From assembly GCA_018806915.1 (NCBI GenBank), contig JAGKQI010000057.1, forward strand, positions 124,001-188,000: 64,000 nucleotides of DNA, written 5' to 3'. Made by a program: the position numbers and the translations under genes. Below, in pieces: positions 21,870 through 31,739 of the stretch. The DNA is from Phytophthora colocasiae. Taxonomy: Eukaryota; Oomycota; Peronosporomycetes; Peronosporales; Peronosporaceae. Position 1 is the first letter of the stretch; every line of letters starts with the position of its first letter. The notes beneath the pieces are model-generated. The model saw only the letters and a list, made by a program, of their open reading frames with translations. It had not been told where the DNA came from and searched no databases.

Positions 21870-24800
21870 CTATTTCTCCACGATGCTGTCTTCGTCGAAC
21901 ATCCGCAGAAGGTTGGCGTAGTTGGAGTCGTACTTGGGGCCTTCCCAATAGATTTTGCGGCACACGCGACAGACCCAGAACTCGGTCACCACTTCCAGCA
22001 CATTCGGATGTACCTCGTCCTCCGTTTGGTTGCGCACATAGTCGAGATCTACGACGTCGAAGCCCTTGGCGTTGCAGCGAGAGCAGCGCGACATCATCTC
22101 CTCCTTTACCAACTTGAGTGCGAAGTGGGTTTTGATCTCCTGGAACTGCTTGAACGGGTCGTCGCTTGATACCACGAAGCACGCACCAGCATCACGTCGA
22201 TCTGCCAATTTCTTGTCTCTGGTCAGCAGGATTCGTTGCTCGCACACAGATAAAGCCAACAAAGCTGCTTTGTGGTCTTGGCTCGCGGTCTTCTTGGGGA
22301 CGGAGTAAGGGTCCCAGATGATCACGTCCATTCCGATCGTTCGGAGCCACTTCCCCACTCTTGCCACCATTGAGTCCGCTAGGAATTTGTACTCGCGAAT
22401 CGATTCTTGTCGCTTTTGTTCAGCATTTGGTGCGACAGCTTCTTTGCTGGGAGTTGGGGCTTCGACAGCTGAGAGACCTCGTTGAATATCGCCAGTGGCT
22501 TCCACCTCAATTAGAGCGAAGTAAGCCTTGGAATTCAGCCACAACAGCGCATCGTGGGACCCTCCACCGCACACGAGAGACTCCACATGCTGCAGAGTGT
22601 TGCTGGCATAAACGCGGTTAGGATGTTGTGGTTGCTCTGGGTCAGCACGAGCAGACCGGTGGCCAAATGGAGGAATCGTCCCAGGCTCAAAGCCAAAGGA
22701 CTCGCAGCATTCTGCGGGTGTCGCAAGCTTGATGCGTCTTCGACTGACACCACAGAGCGCTGCCAATTGTGCAGTATCCAGCTTGCAGTTCGCTTCGATG
22801 CAGGCTACACACGGCTCCTCTGTGAATACGGCAGTAAACAAGTTAGAACGGAGTGAACCTTTTAAAAAGAAAGCCCCACGCACCATCAGCAAAAAAGCAG
22901 ATAGAGTTCACAGCAACGAACATTACTGGCTTCTCCGAGTCTTTGGCTTGGCCTAGAAGACCCTTAACCGTAAGTGGATCAAGGAACGTCAGTGCCGTGT
23001 CCAGTACCTCTGCAACAGCTCCACCCCCAGTCTGTAAAAGCTCGAACTCTTCTTCTTGATGCTTCTGTCTACGTTCTTCCCAAAACTCCTCGACGTCTTT
23101 GGGAGTTAGTAGACTTGCGACCACGTCGCCCGAATTTGTCTGCACTTTACTTTCCATCCAGTCCTGGCAGTATTTCTCCCTCAGCGCAATAGCCTCCGAA
23201 GCTTCAGCATCTGTCAATGGAGACGAGTAAGCAAGCGTATGGATCTCAGCGGCAGTTGATTGCCAAGACGGCAAGCGTTCCTCTTCATTCCTGAGACTAT
23301 TAACGTTATCAGGTATAAGTCCACAGCCAGATCAAAGTGTGTCAATGCTTACAGTTTCTGCGTGATCTGGACGAGACAGTAAGCATCTAAAGCCGCGTAG
23401 GTGAGCTGAGCTGCTGTCAGTGGACGCACATCCCAGTTTGACATTTGCATTCGCTAAAGTCCAAACGTCAATATGTAACAGAGAGGCATAAGGAGAACTT
23501 CCAGACCAACCTTATCAAGAGGACTACCCAGGACCGTTCTCGTTGCATTCGACAAGCTATTGCCCACAGTCACTCCCAGTAGCTTGGATACAACACCATT
23601 CAGCTGGACCAAATAAAGTGGTTACTGAATGCTTTTATCTTACGTTGGAGTCAGAAATGCACAACTTACCTCAAGAAAAGGTGAAATGCTGGTTAATGCG
23701 GATCGTTTAGGGAACGTCTGATGCAGCACTGCAAAAGAAATTATTCTATCAGTGCTCTCAGTAGTGTTTTTCAAACCAAGTGTTTGCTTGTACCTTTGAG
23801 ATCCGTGTCAAAACCAAATCCAACTTTTAAAAGAGATCGACAGGTAAGCAGACGTCCAAGGAAGTTCTCGAATAAAAATTCATTGTCCTGATGCATAGAT
23901 GAGCAGGAAACTGTTAGCCACCAACGCCATGCAATCTCCACAATTCCGCCTACCCGCAGACTGAGCAAGTCGATAATAAACGCGCGTGATGACGACGAAA
24001 TCTGTAGGATACTCGCCACCGCAGTTGTCGTTGAGGATCCAGTTGCGGCTGCAATTTTGGTTGATGTTGGCTTCCACTCTACGTCCAGCCCAACGATTTG
24101 GGTCGCGTGAAATCCACTTGATATTCTATCATCTTCTCTGCTGTCTTCGCCAAAAAAGTGCTTCATTGCACTTCGGAGGGACTCTTCGGTATCGCAAAAG
24201 ACAACGGATTCGCTCCCGAACTCGAGCGATAGACAGCCATTTAAAGCGGCTGCCTTGGCAGTGTACGAGAGTCCATTCGTCCTCAGCGAACCGCGTTGCG
24301 CAACCAATTTACCAACTCGAGTCTCGAAATCCGGTATCTCTAGTATTTGGGCGAGGTGAGAGGCCCATTGGATTTCTCCTGCAGCCATTAAATGATCGAA
24401 AAGCAGCTTCTGAAGAGTGACATCGTTGCCGGCAAAAGACAGCGCCATTTGCCACCGCTGTCGCTCGATAAGCTTCATCAACCCGTCATGACAGTAGAGA
24501 AGATCTGTACAAGTCTTCGTTTATTAGCCTCAAGGAATACGGAATACACGATATTGTGATATCTGCAGCTCACCAATATCAGGATAATCTTCCTGGAGAT
24601 TAAAGTTGTGGACAATGCGGTGAGCCTACAGAACGACATTGCAAATGAGGTTAACAAATTCAGACGACACCACAGATCGAAAGAAATCTTACCCGCTTCA
24701 CGTCTTGGATTGAAATTGCCTCATCCACCAACACTCTCGCTAATCCTACGCATTACATGTATCACCCTTCCGCGTGAGAATCACCATGTAGGAAGCAAGT

Positions 24801-25588
24801 AGAAAAATCAAAAACCTTTGTCGTCCGAGAAGCCAAAAGTCCTCGCAAAGAGTTCTGCTGCAGACCAATCCTTCCACTGAGCCATTGTCTTGATCATCGA
24901 TACAAAGGACCACTCCACGGAGTTGAAGATGGCCAAAAGCTTCATCAACGCTGTGTATTTCTTGGAAGTGAGCAGACTTTGAGCCGCACACCGAACAACA
25001 TCGTGGTCGATGTCCGTAATAGCAAATAGATCCACGATCTCAACTACCAGTTTCTGGTCCTGTAAGAGGAAAATGAACGCAATTCACTCAACAGCACGAG
25101 AAAAAGCCACAACGAGAAGCTCCTACCACGAAATTTTCGTCTCCAAGTCCGCGCGCACAAAAATCCCTCAACATTTCGTTCCTCTGACCCTGCAAGTGAC
25201 AATTTTTAAGTTGAGGGGTGTTGTCTTTCACCCCTGCGACTTTCCGCAGGGCGTTGATCACCAGAAATGCCAGTGGTGCATTAGGCTGTGACCTCTTCTT
25301 TTTCGTTTTCTTGTCTATAGGTCGTCTAGTGTCTGTATCGTTCTCTTCCCCCGTTCGTGGCGTCTCATGCGCCAAATGCAGCACGATGAGAACTGCAAAC
25401 GCCCAGAAATCATTCACAGCGTCTGCACTTAGAGCCGTGAACGTCTGTGCCAAAATCGTCTCCAGCTCCAGGAACTTATTTGCACCACGAGAAGTTGTGG
25501 AGCTCTGGTAGAAGGCGCGATGAATGCAGCACACCCACTCACTCACATCTCCATCCTTGCCTTGTTCTAAGAGTTCCAGTAGCTCCAT
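21870..25588 (-). CDS. EXD3/Mut-7-like 3'-5' exonuclease fused to YbaK-type and Mut7-C domains
   Basis: Eleven exons with consistent phases encode 1021 residues: 25127-25588, 24816-25059, 24693-24745, 24574-24625, 23954-24504, 23794-23887, 23670-23728, 23511-23603, 23353-23453, 22884-23290, 21870-22819. The N-terminal 270 residues are helical, as in Mut-7/EXD3. The DEDDy exonuclease follows with VGLDVEWK (about D411, E413), KVGFGFDTDL and YAALDAY. At about 660-830 is a YbaK/aminoacyl-tRNA deacylase-like domain (LDTAQLAALCG, LATPAECCESFGFEPG, PPFGHR, GGGSHDALL). Last comes Mut7-C (FLADSMVARVGKWLR, LLTRDKKLADRR) with a four-Cys ribbon (CSRC...CRVC). Mut-7 proteins trim RNA in silencing pathways in animals. 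The intron at 23888-23953 is 66 bases and in frame, so a retained form would add 22 residues. Confidence 0.88.
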
Positions 25589-25903
25589 CGTAAAAAATAC
25601 AGATTGAAAATGCAAGATAATGGTCGCAGTTCTGATTGGACTAAAAGCATTTTTTTGCTTCGGCTTTTACCCCTTGCACGCGTTGTGGCTAAACCACAGG
25701 CTAATTCGTTGTTTTAGCAAATCTCGAAGATGGCTCCAACGTGAAGTTAGAGTGAGACATCTTCGAATAAACATTGAATAGCTGTCTACAGTGAAAAGTT
25801 AAGGTTATTTTGAGGCCGATTTTCGTTGAATGGCTGTAGTAAAAGCGTCAAACCCACGTCTAGAATACTCTAACACTCTCCTTCAGTCAGAGTTAACAGC
25901 AAG
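25589..25903. other. Boundary between gene block and transposon block
   Basis: 315 bases upstream of the exonuclease gene. It should carry that gene's promoter and perhaps the left end of the DNA transposon that starts with the transposase ATG at 25904. I could not identify a terminal inverted repeat by eye. Confidence 0.35.
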
Positions 25904-26118
25904 ATGACAATTTCAATTGACATGCGTTGGCGGTCTATCGTTCTAACGTACCTCTACGATATAGACCTAGCGGTTGTAGCGTCAGCGATGGGAGTTTCTA
26001 CACGGTCAATTTCGCGATGGGGTTTGCTCTTCAGGCGCCGTGGAAACGTCATACCTAACGTACAAATCAAACGAAAGACACGGTGGCCTCTTGAATGCAT
26101 CCAGTTTGTCAAAGTGTA
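25904..26118 (+). pseudogene. 5' part of Tc1/mariner-type transposase, split by Element A
   Basis: Codes for about 71 residues starting MTISIDMRWRSIVLTYLY, with a helix-turn-helix segment (AVVASAMGVSTRSISRW). The reading frame runs into the LTR of Element A at 26115. The frame resumes at 36207 exactly after the second LTR when one copy of the AAAG duplication is removed. The gene was therefore split by the retrotransposon. The family (DDE, IS630-Tc1-mariner type) is inferred from the downstream half. Confidence 0.75.
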
Positions 26119-27125
26119 GCGGGTTGGATCTGGAGACGGCGGTGAACGGCGAACCTAAGGACAGCGAACCTAAGGACGGTGAGAGGAACATGTCGGCCGT
26201 GGAGCGCGTGGTTGAAGGACGGCACCAGCACAGCACGAACGTGGAGGTCCAGTGTGGCCAGAAACGGCGAATGAGCGGCGAGCGCAGCGCGCTGCCGAGT
26301 TAGTGATTGGACGTGGGAACCTACGAGGAGATGTGTTCGACGGAGGCTGATCAACGGGAGTGGTACGATGGGAGCGGTCTTGATGATGAGGAGCGTTGTG
26401 AGCGACGGCGAGGCCGGAGCTTCAGTTGGAAATTCGCCACCGAGGGCGCAGAGTTCGGAATTTGCCACGTCGGGCAAAGGACGGTGGATAATTTGCCACG
26501 AAGGGCACAGTTTGAGATACGCCACAGAGGGCGCAGTTGTTAAGAATTCGCCACTGAGGGCGTAGTGTTGAGACGTGGACGTGGGCTGCAAGTCTTCAGC
26601 GACTTCAAGAGGAAGGGCGCTTTCGGACGGCGGTGCGAGAACGAGGAACCGGCGGACGACGACCGGGCTGGAGTGGCGTCGGGCGTCGTTGGCGGGCTGG
26701 AACCTGGTGAACGACCTGCTGGACGAACCGTAGGAGACATTGTAGTTGAGAGAGACGTGGACGTGGGGCTGTGAGTCTTCAGCGACTTCAAGAGGAAGGG
26801 CGCTTTCTGACGACGGAGTGGAAGCGAGGAACTGGCGGACAATTACCGGCGGAAGTGGCGCTGGACGTTGTTGGCGGGCTGGAACCTGGTGGACGATCTG
26901 TCGGAGGAACCGTAGAGGACTCAGCAGTTGAGGTAGACGTGTATTGAGAAGTTAATAAATAGGATCGACCGTACCGTTTTACGGGAGATCCGGCGCAGTA
27001 CCAAGTGGGTGCTGTTGGCCAGTGGACGAGTTGAAGAGCAAGTGAACGCCTGTTCGTCGCCCTAGGACAACAGCGGGCTATACGACACGCCCAACTAGCC
27101 GGGCGAGATAACAGGCTACGCTACA
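26115..27125 (+). repeat. 5' LTR of Element A
   Basis: Begins TGTAGCGGG and ends CTACGCTACA. It contains about five imperfect short repeats of the form CGCCACnGAGGGCGCAG at 26444-26562. It also holds two imperfect copies of a block of about 190 bases (starting with GACGTGGACGTGGG at about 26574 and 26754). Its short reading frames are by-products and are duplicated in the other LTR. Confidence 0.93.
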
Positions 27126-28564
27126 TGGTGGTCATACAGGGGCCGAGATTGAGACAACGAGGCGTAGGACGTACGAAAGCGATGACGATGACGACGGCAA
27201 CTGCGACAGCCAAGCGGGCAACGAAGACGAACCGGCCCAAAGCGAAGCCAAACGCGGAGCGAGAGAAAAAGAACGAAGATGACGAGACCGGTGATGAGGT
27301 TCATGACGAGCAAGAGGAACAATCGACCCCAGAAGCTTCGCACATGGTACTGAGAAGTCAGGCGACGGAACCTACCACCCAGTCGAGACGCGAGGCGGCG
27401 GACGAGAGGCATACGGCACTCGATGAGGCCTCGGCACCAACGGGACAACCGACAGCTAATATCCGAGCGCACGAGGTCGAGCGGCAGGCGCCTCAGGTCG
27501 AAGACGAAACGTCGGATGCAGGAGAACATGGTGGCGGGCGAGAACCGGGCCAGCAGGTAAGAGTTGACCGTGAAGGGCCGAGCTTGGAAGACGTTACTGC
27601 ACTGCTTCGAGAATTAGCAACCCACGTAGCAGAACTGAAGGCTGGGCGAGCGAGCGCACCCCGACGAGAGCAAGACGAACGGGGACCGGCCCTGCCGCCA
27701 CGCGACGATGGAGAAGACACCGCTCCTGCAGATGTGGTACTGGGACAGGGTACTGCGAACGAAGAGGCCCCGCAGCAAGAGGTGGTCCACGACGAAGACC
27801 GTAGCGCTGGTCGGCAGCGGCGAGATGGCGACGAGCGACACGGACGCGGATCCCGGCACCGAGACGAGCGGCGCTCAGCGGGACGTGAACGACGACGACG
27901 CGATGAAGATGCCCAACACGAGCGACGGCGTAGTCGGGAACGTCATGAACGACGAGGAGAGCGGCGGCGAAACCGAGCAGGAGGAGATCCACCTGACGAC
28001 GACGGGAGCTCGGGAGACTCCGACGACGACGGACGCCGACGCGGGCCAGCCAGACACGACGGCGGAGGTGATGGTAGTAGCAGCTCCAGCAGTAGCTCCA
28101 GCGGCAGCAGTGGTGAAGACAGCGACAGCGATGCGAGCCGGGAACCACGTAGACGACGTGGACACCGTCGACGCGAACCACGACGAGACCGGCATGGACG
28201 GCGGGATAGACGAAGACGACGTGAACGGCGTGAGAGTGAAGAACGTGACGAACGACGAAGGCGAGCGAGCCGGCGCAACATTAGGGACCTGGAGTTGCCC
28301 ACATTCACACCATCTGCGAGAGTATCAGTGACGACGTGGATCGATCGAGTGGATCTAGCGTTACAAGGAGCACGCGAATCCGGTCGAGGAGAATGGTCGG
28401 ATAGAGCGCTGTACTTTATCCTGGGGAACAAGCTTCTGGAGAATGCAGCACGTTGGTGGGTGAACGCCGATAGAAGACTGACAAGGGAGCAACGTACCTG
28501 GACGAATCTGAAGCGCAGTTTGCTGAGAAGATACGCGCCACCACAGGATCTCGCCGAGGCATGA
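27125..28564 (+). CDS. Element A gag, first part
   Basis: 479 residues. The first ATG overlaps the last LTR base, and a later ATG (27181) may be the real start. The N-terminal two thirds are extremely rich in Arg, Asp, Glu and Ser (RRSRERHERR-type). They lead to a capsid-like segment: LELPTFTPSARVSVTTWIDRVDLAL, ENAARWWV and RRYAPPQDLAEA, typical of retrotransposon gag. The frame ends at TGA 28562-28564, overlapping the ATG of the next segment (ATGA). The capsid domain obviously continues in that segment, so the two were one protein or are joined by frameshift or reinitiation. Confidence 0.75.
   Translation: MVVIQGPRLRQRGVGRTKAMTMTTATATAKRATKTNRPKAKPNAEREKKNEDDETGDEVHDEQEEQSTPEASHMVLRSQATEPTTQSRREAADERHTALDEASAPTGQPTANIRAHEVERQAPQVEDETSDAGEHGGGREPGQQVRVDREGPSLEDVTALLRELATHVAELKAGRASAPRREQDERGPALPPRDDGEDTAPADVVLGQGTANEEAPQQEVVHDEDRSAGRQRRDGDERHGRGSRHRDERRSAGRERRRRDEDAQHERRRSRERHERRGERRRNRAGGDPPDDDGSSGDSDDDGRRRGPARHDGGGDGSSSSSSSSSGSSGEDSDSDASREPRRRRGHRRREPRRDRHGRRDRRRRRERRESEERDERRRRASRRNIRDLELPTFTPSARVSVTTWIDRVDLALQGARESGRGEWSDRALYFILGNKLLENAARWWVNADRRLTREQRTWTNLKRSLLRRYAPPQDLAEA
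27126..27143 (+). other. Putative primer-binding site of Element A
   Basis: Directly after the 5' LTR comes TGGTGGTCATACAGGGGC. It starts with TGG, the complement of a tRNA CCA end, in the expected place. The matching tRNA was not identified. Confidence 0.5.
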
Positions 28565-29490
28565 ACTCGAGGGCGATGATGGCGGGAGAAACGTACGCAG
28601 ATTTCGCAGCCGGTCTGAGAGATGCAGCAGATAGGAACGCCGTCGAAGAACGGGTGTTCCTGGCGCAATTCTACAGGAATCTGGACCGGACGACGAGACA
28701 ACTGGTGAAGCAGCCGCCGGCTCCGCAGACACTCGAGGAGGCTGTGGACAAGGCAACGGAGTTGAGTGATCCCATGGACAACGTAGCAAGGGGAATGCGG
28801 GCCATCGGGCAACCTTTTCCTCCGGCGCCAGGCGCTCAGTTAATGCAAGTGAACGGACCGAACGGAACGACAGTGTTGATACCTGGGGTCGGTGGTATCG
28901 CGATACCAGATGGAGCAGCAGCAGGGACCGCGGGAGATGCGCACGAGAGCCAGAGAGTACAGACGGAGGAAGAGCATTTGGCTCTCTTCACTAATCCGCA
29001 GGGCGTGTACAACAGGTTGACGGGCGTGAATCAGCCGATCCCCGGCAGAGAATGGACTGGACGACAGTGGGAACCGAAGGCAACTGGGAAGCGACGTGCC
29101 AGGAACCCTCCGCCGAAAGAGCAGAAGCAGCCGTCCAAACGACACAAAGTAAACAAGCAGGAGACTACGAAGCCGGCGACAGCAACGCAGGCGAATGCAG
29201 CGGCTCCGACGGCACAAATTTTGCAAGCAGCAGCGGGCGAACGGCGCGTAGAAGTACAACCGGCGGCGAAGGCCCAAGCGACGGCGAGTTCAGCGTTGAG
29301 CACGGGATGTAGAAGATGCGGGAAGCAAGGTCACTGGGTGACACAATGCCCAGACACACCGCGGTGTTATGCGTGCAATAACTCGGGACATTACGCGCGC
29401 GATTGCCCGGACAAGGACGCGAAGGCTCGTAACGACGAGTACCTGAAGCAGAGAAGTCAAGCACGAGGAGCGACGCCGGGAAACGAGTAG
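28561..29490 (+). CDS. Element A gag, second part with two CCHC zinc knuckles
   Basis: 309 residues, in the -1 frame relative to the first gag segment and starting at the ATG that overlaps its stop. It contains the rest of the capsid (GETYADFAAGLRDAADRN, FLAQFYRNLDR) and a basic Lys/Pro/Ala linker. Two nucleic-acid-binding knuckles follow: CRRCGKQGHWVTQC and CYACNNSGHYARDC. These package element RNA in known families. Confidence 0.8.
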   Translation: MNSRAMMAGETYADFAAGLRDAADRNAVEERVFLAQFYRNLDRTTRQLVKQPPAPQTLEEAVDKATELSDPMDNVARGMRAIGQPFPPAPGAQLMQVNGPNGTTVLIPGVGGIAIPDGAAAGTAGDAHESQRVQTEEEHLALFTNPQGVYNRLTGVNQPIPGREWTGRQWEPKATGKRRARNPPPKEQKQPSKRHKVNKQETTKPATATQANAAAPTAQILQAAAGERRVEVQPAAKAQATASSALSTGCRRCGKQGHWVTQCPDTPRCYACNNSGHYARDCPDKDAKARNDEYLKQRSQARGATPGNE

Positions 29491-29525
29491 CGAGCGACGT
29501 TGAGGGGACACGGCGTTCGAGTGCA

Positions 29526-31739
29526 TTGCGAGCACCCCGACGGGAGAGACCGACGAAAGTGACAGGCGAGGGTGGCTGCGCACGGCGACTGGATGTGGAA
29601 GTGGCTGCTGTTCAACGCGCGGAAACGCTGACGGACGGGAAATTGAGTGAATTAATGGCGGAAATGACTGAAGAGGCAGCGATGCGTGATGCTGAGCGGG
29701 CGGCGTTATATCTCGCAACGGTGCGACCGGCGTGGGCTGCTACGCTGTTCGTACGAGAGGAGCGAGAGCATCAAGAGAAAACGAACGTGCAACCAGCGAC
29801 GGGAGACGGTAGTGACCGACGTCCAACTGGGGAAGGCGCGGAGGTAGTGAGCGATGGTGAGCCGAGCGAAAATGACGGTAGCGACAGTTCTGGTGACTTG
29901 GAAGGCGATGTTGCTCGAGCACGGCGACAACGGCGACGGGAGCGGAAGACCGCCAAGCAGCGGAAGTTGAAAGCGAAGCAGACGGCAGTACGAAACGCCA
30001 CTCGCGAGCCTGATGAGGAACGTGCGCGTCGAGTCACCATACAACGCGAAGAACGCACACGACAAGCGACGGAGACACTGACAGCACTGGAAGAACGATG
30101 GCAGCGGCGTGCCGATGGAGACGTGAGCCCGGACACACAATTGAAGAATTCAGCACGAGTGAGCCTCACTAAGCAGCGGCAGGCACGGCGGGAAGTCGGC
30201 GACGAAGCACTGCAACATGTTGGCGCTGAGGACGGACTCCCGACGGCGATACTGACTGTGAACGGCGTGCGGAAGGAAGTGAAGTTGGACAGCTGTGCGA
30301 GATACTCGATCGCAGGTACTGACAGGATGGCACGCGGGGATAAGCTGGCGAACGTGGCGCCGGTGGACTACGTGGAAGGCATTGGCGGTTTCTTGCTGGA
30401 CGTGGTTGGAGTGTGGAGTTTCGAGTTTCGGAACGTGTACGACGAGTTGATAAATGTGAAAGCTTTGGTGGTCTCTGGATGTACCGACGAGTTCCTTCTC
30501 GGCGTGGATTTCATGCAAGCACGTGGAGCGACGATGGATTTCGGACGGAACGAGGTGCGGTATAACGACAACGGCAGGGCGGTAGTGATTCCCTTCCGGA
30601 CAAAAGACAAGCAAGGTGGACGGAAGGTTGCTGCGGTGAGGATCGCTGGGAGAGCACGGCTGACGGCGCGAACAGTGACGCCGGTGGCAGTATCGGTAAC
30701 GGCAAAAGACGGTGAACGAGGGCTGTTTATCCCAACGCGGAACACGGGAGCGGTAATGCTGACTGCAACTGTGACGACTGCGCGCGGCGGAAAAGCCTGG
30801 GTACCGGCGATCAATGCGAACGATCGACCAGCGAACTTGCCGAACAAGCGTGAATTGGGAACGTGGATTCCAGTGGACGATGACATGACCATCCTGGCGA
30901 TGAATGACGGACTGGGGACGAAGAGGTTGACCGACTGGATGAGCAAACTGGGCGACAGCAAGACGCCACTGAAGAACGAGAGCGACGTGAAAGTAGGCAT
31001 GGAGGATCAGGAGGCTCGTGAGTTGGTGTTGAAGTTGTTGCGAGTGTATCGAGGATTGTTGGCGGATGAGAGTGACTGTCCTCCGGCTACGGCATTGAAC
31101 ATCCACCACCACATAGACACTGGCGAGACGGCCCCGATCATGCTGAAGCGGCGTCGGCAGGCTCAAACGGAGGACAAGGTGATTGAAGAGAACGTGGAGA
31201 AGATGCTCCGCGCCGGCGTTATCGAAGAAGGAGATGGTGCATGGGGATTTCCCGTTGTATTAGTGCGCAAGAAAGATGGAGAAATACGTTTTTGCATTGA
31301 CTATCGTGCTCTTAATAAGGTGACGAAAAAAGATGTGTATCCTCTGCCCCGGATCGACGAGACGTTGGAGGCGTTAGGCGGTGCGTTACTCTTCACGACC
31401 TTGGATTTAAAAGCGGGTTACTGGCAGATATTGGTTGCGCCAGAAGATCGGGACAAGACGGCGTTTACGACGAAGAGAGGACTGTATCGTTTCGTGAGGA
31501 TGCCCTTTGGACTTACGAACGCGCCGTCTACTTTTCAAAGAATGATGAATCATGTATTGCGAGGACTGACATGGAGTACGTGTTTAGTCTATCTAGATGA
31601 CATTATCATTTTCACGCGTGGCGGGATTGAACGGCACGTAGTGGAACTGGCGACGGTGCTGGAGAGACTGTCGATGGCTGGGTTGACGTTAAAGCTGAAG
31701 AAGTGCAGCGATCGATGGAGTACTTGGGCCATGAGTTGA
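29526..31739 (+). CDS. Element A protease and reverse transcriptase
   Basis: 737 residues in a frame different from gag, with no good ATG at the start. It may be reached by frameshift. A charged N-terminal part is followed by a retropepsin with LDSCARYSIAG (Cys in place of the usual Gly of DSG/DTG) and FLLGVDFM. The RT has IDYRALNKVT, LDLKAGYWQI, MPFGLTNAPSTFQ and the catalytic YLDD. The frame is lost at about 31707, after KLKKCS; the expected continuation (EYLGHELS) is in the next frame. The D-S-C active site may be a family trait or may weaken the protease. Confidence 0.88.
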   Translation: MRAPRRERPTKVTGEGGCARRLDVEVAAVQRAETLTDGKLSELMAEMTEEAAMRDAERAALYLATVRPAWAATLFVREEREHQEKTNVQPATGDGSDRRPTGEGAEVVSDGEPSENDGSDSSGDLEGDVARARRQRRRERKTAKQRKLKAKQTAVRNATREPDEERARRVTIQREERTRQATETLTALEERWQRRADGDVSPDTQLKNSARVSLTKQRQARREVGDEALQHVGAEDGLPTAILTVNGVRKEVKLDSCARYSIAGTDRMARGDKLANVAPVDYVEGIGGFLLDVVGVWSFEFRNVYDELINVKALVVSGCTDEFLLGVDFMQARGATMDFGRNEVRYNDNGRAVVIPFRTKDKQGGRKVAAVRIAGRARLTARTVTPVAVSVTAKDGERGLFIPTRNTGAVMLTATVTTARGGKAWVPAINANDRPANLPNKRELGTWIPVDDDMTILAMNDGLGTKRLTDWMSKLGDSKTPLKNESDVKVGMEDQEARELVLKLLRVYRGLLADESDCPPATALNIHHHIDTGETAPIMLKRRRQAQTEDKVIEENVEKMLRAGVIEEGDGAWGFPVVLVRKKDGEIRFCIDYRALNKVTKKDVYPLPRIDETLEALGGALLFTTLDLKAGYWQILVAPEDRDKTAFTTKRGLYRFVRMPFGLTNAPSTFQRMMNHVLRGLTWSTCLVYLDDIIIFTRGGIERHVVELATVLERLSMAGLTLKLKKCSDRWSTWAMS

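Noticed and set aside
27594..28812. Long minus-strand frames in the gag region of Element A
   Set aside because: Arg/Ser-rich mirror of the charged gag; no conserved motif, unlike the antisense ORFs of B and C.
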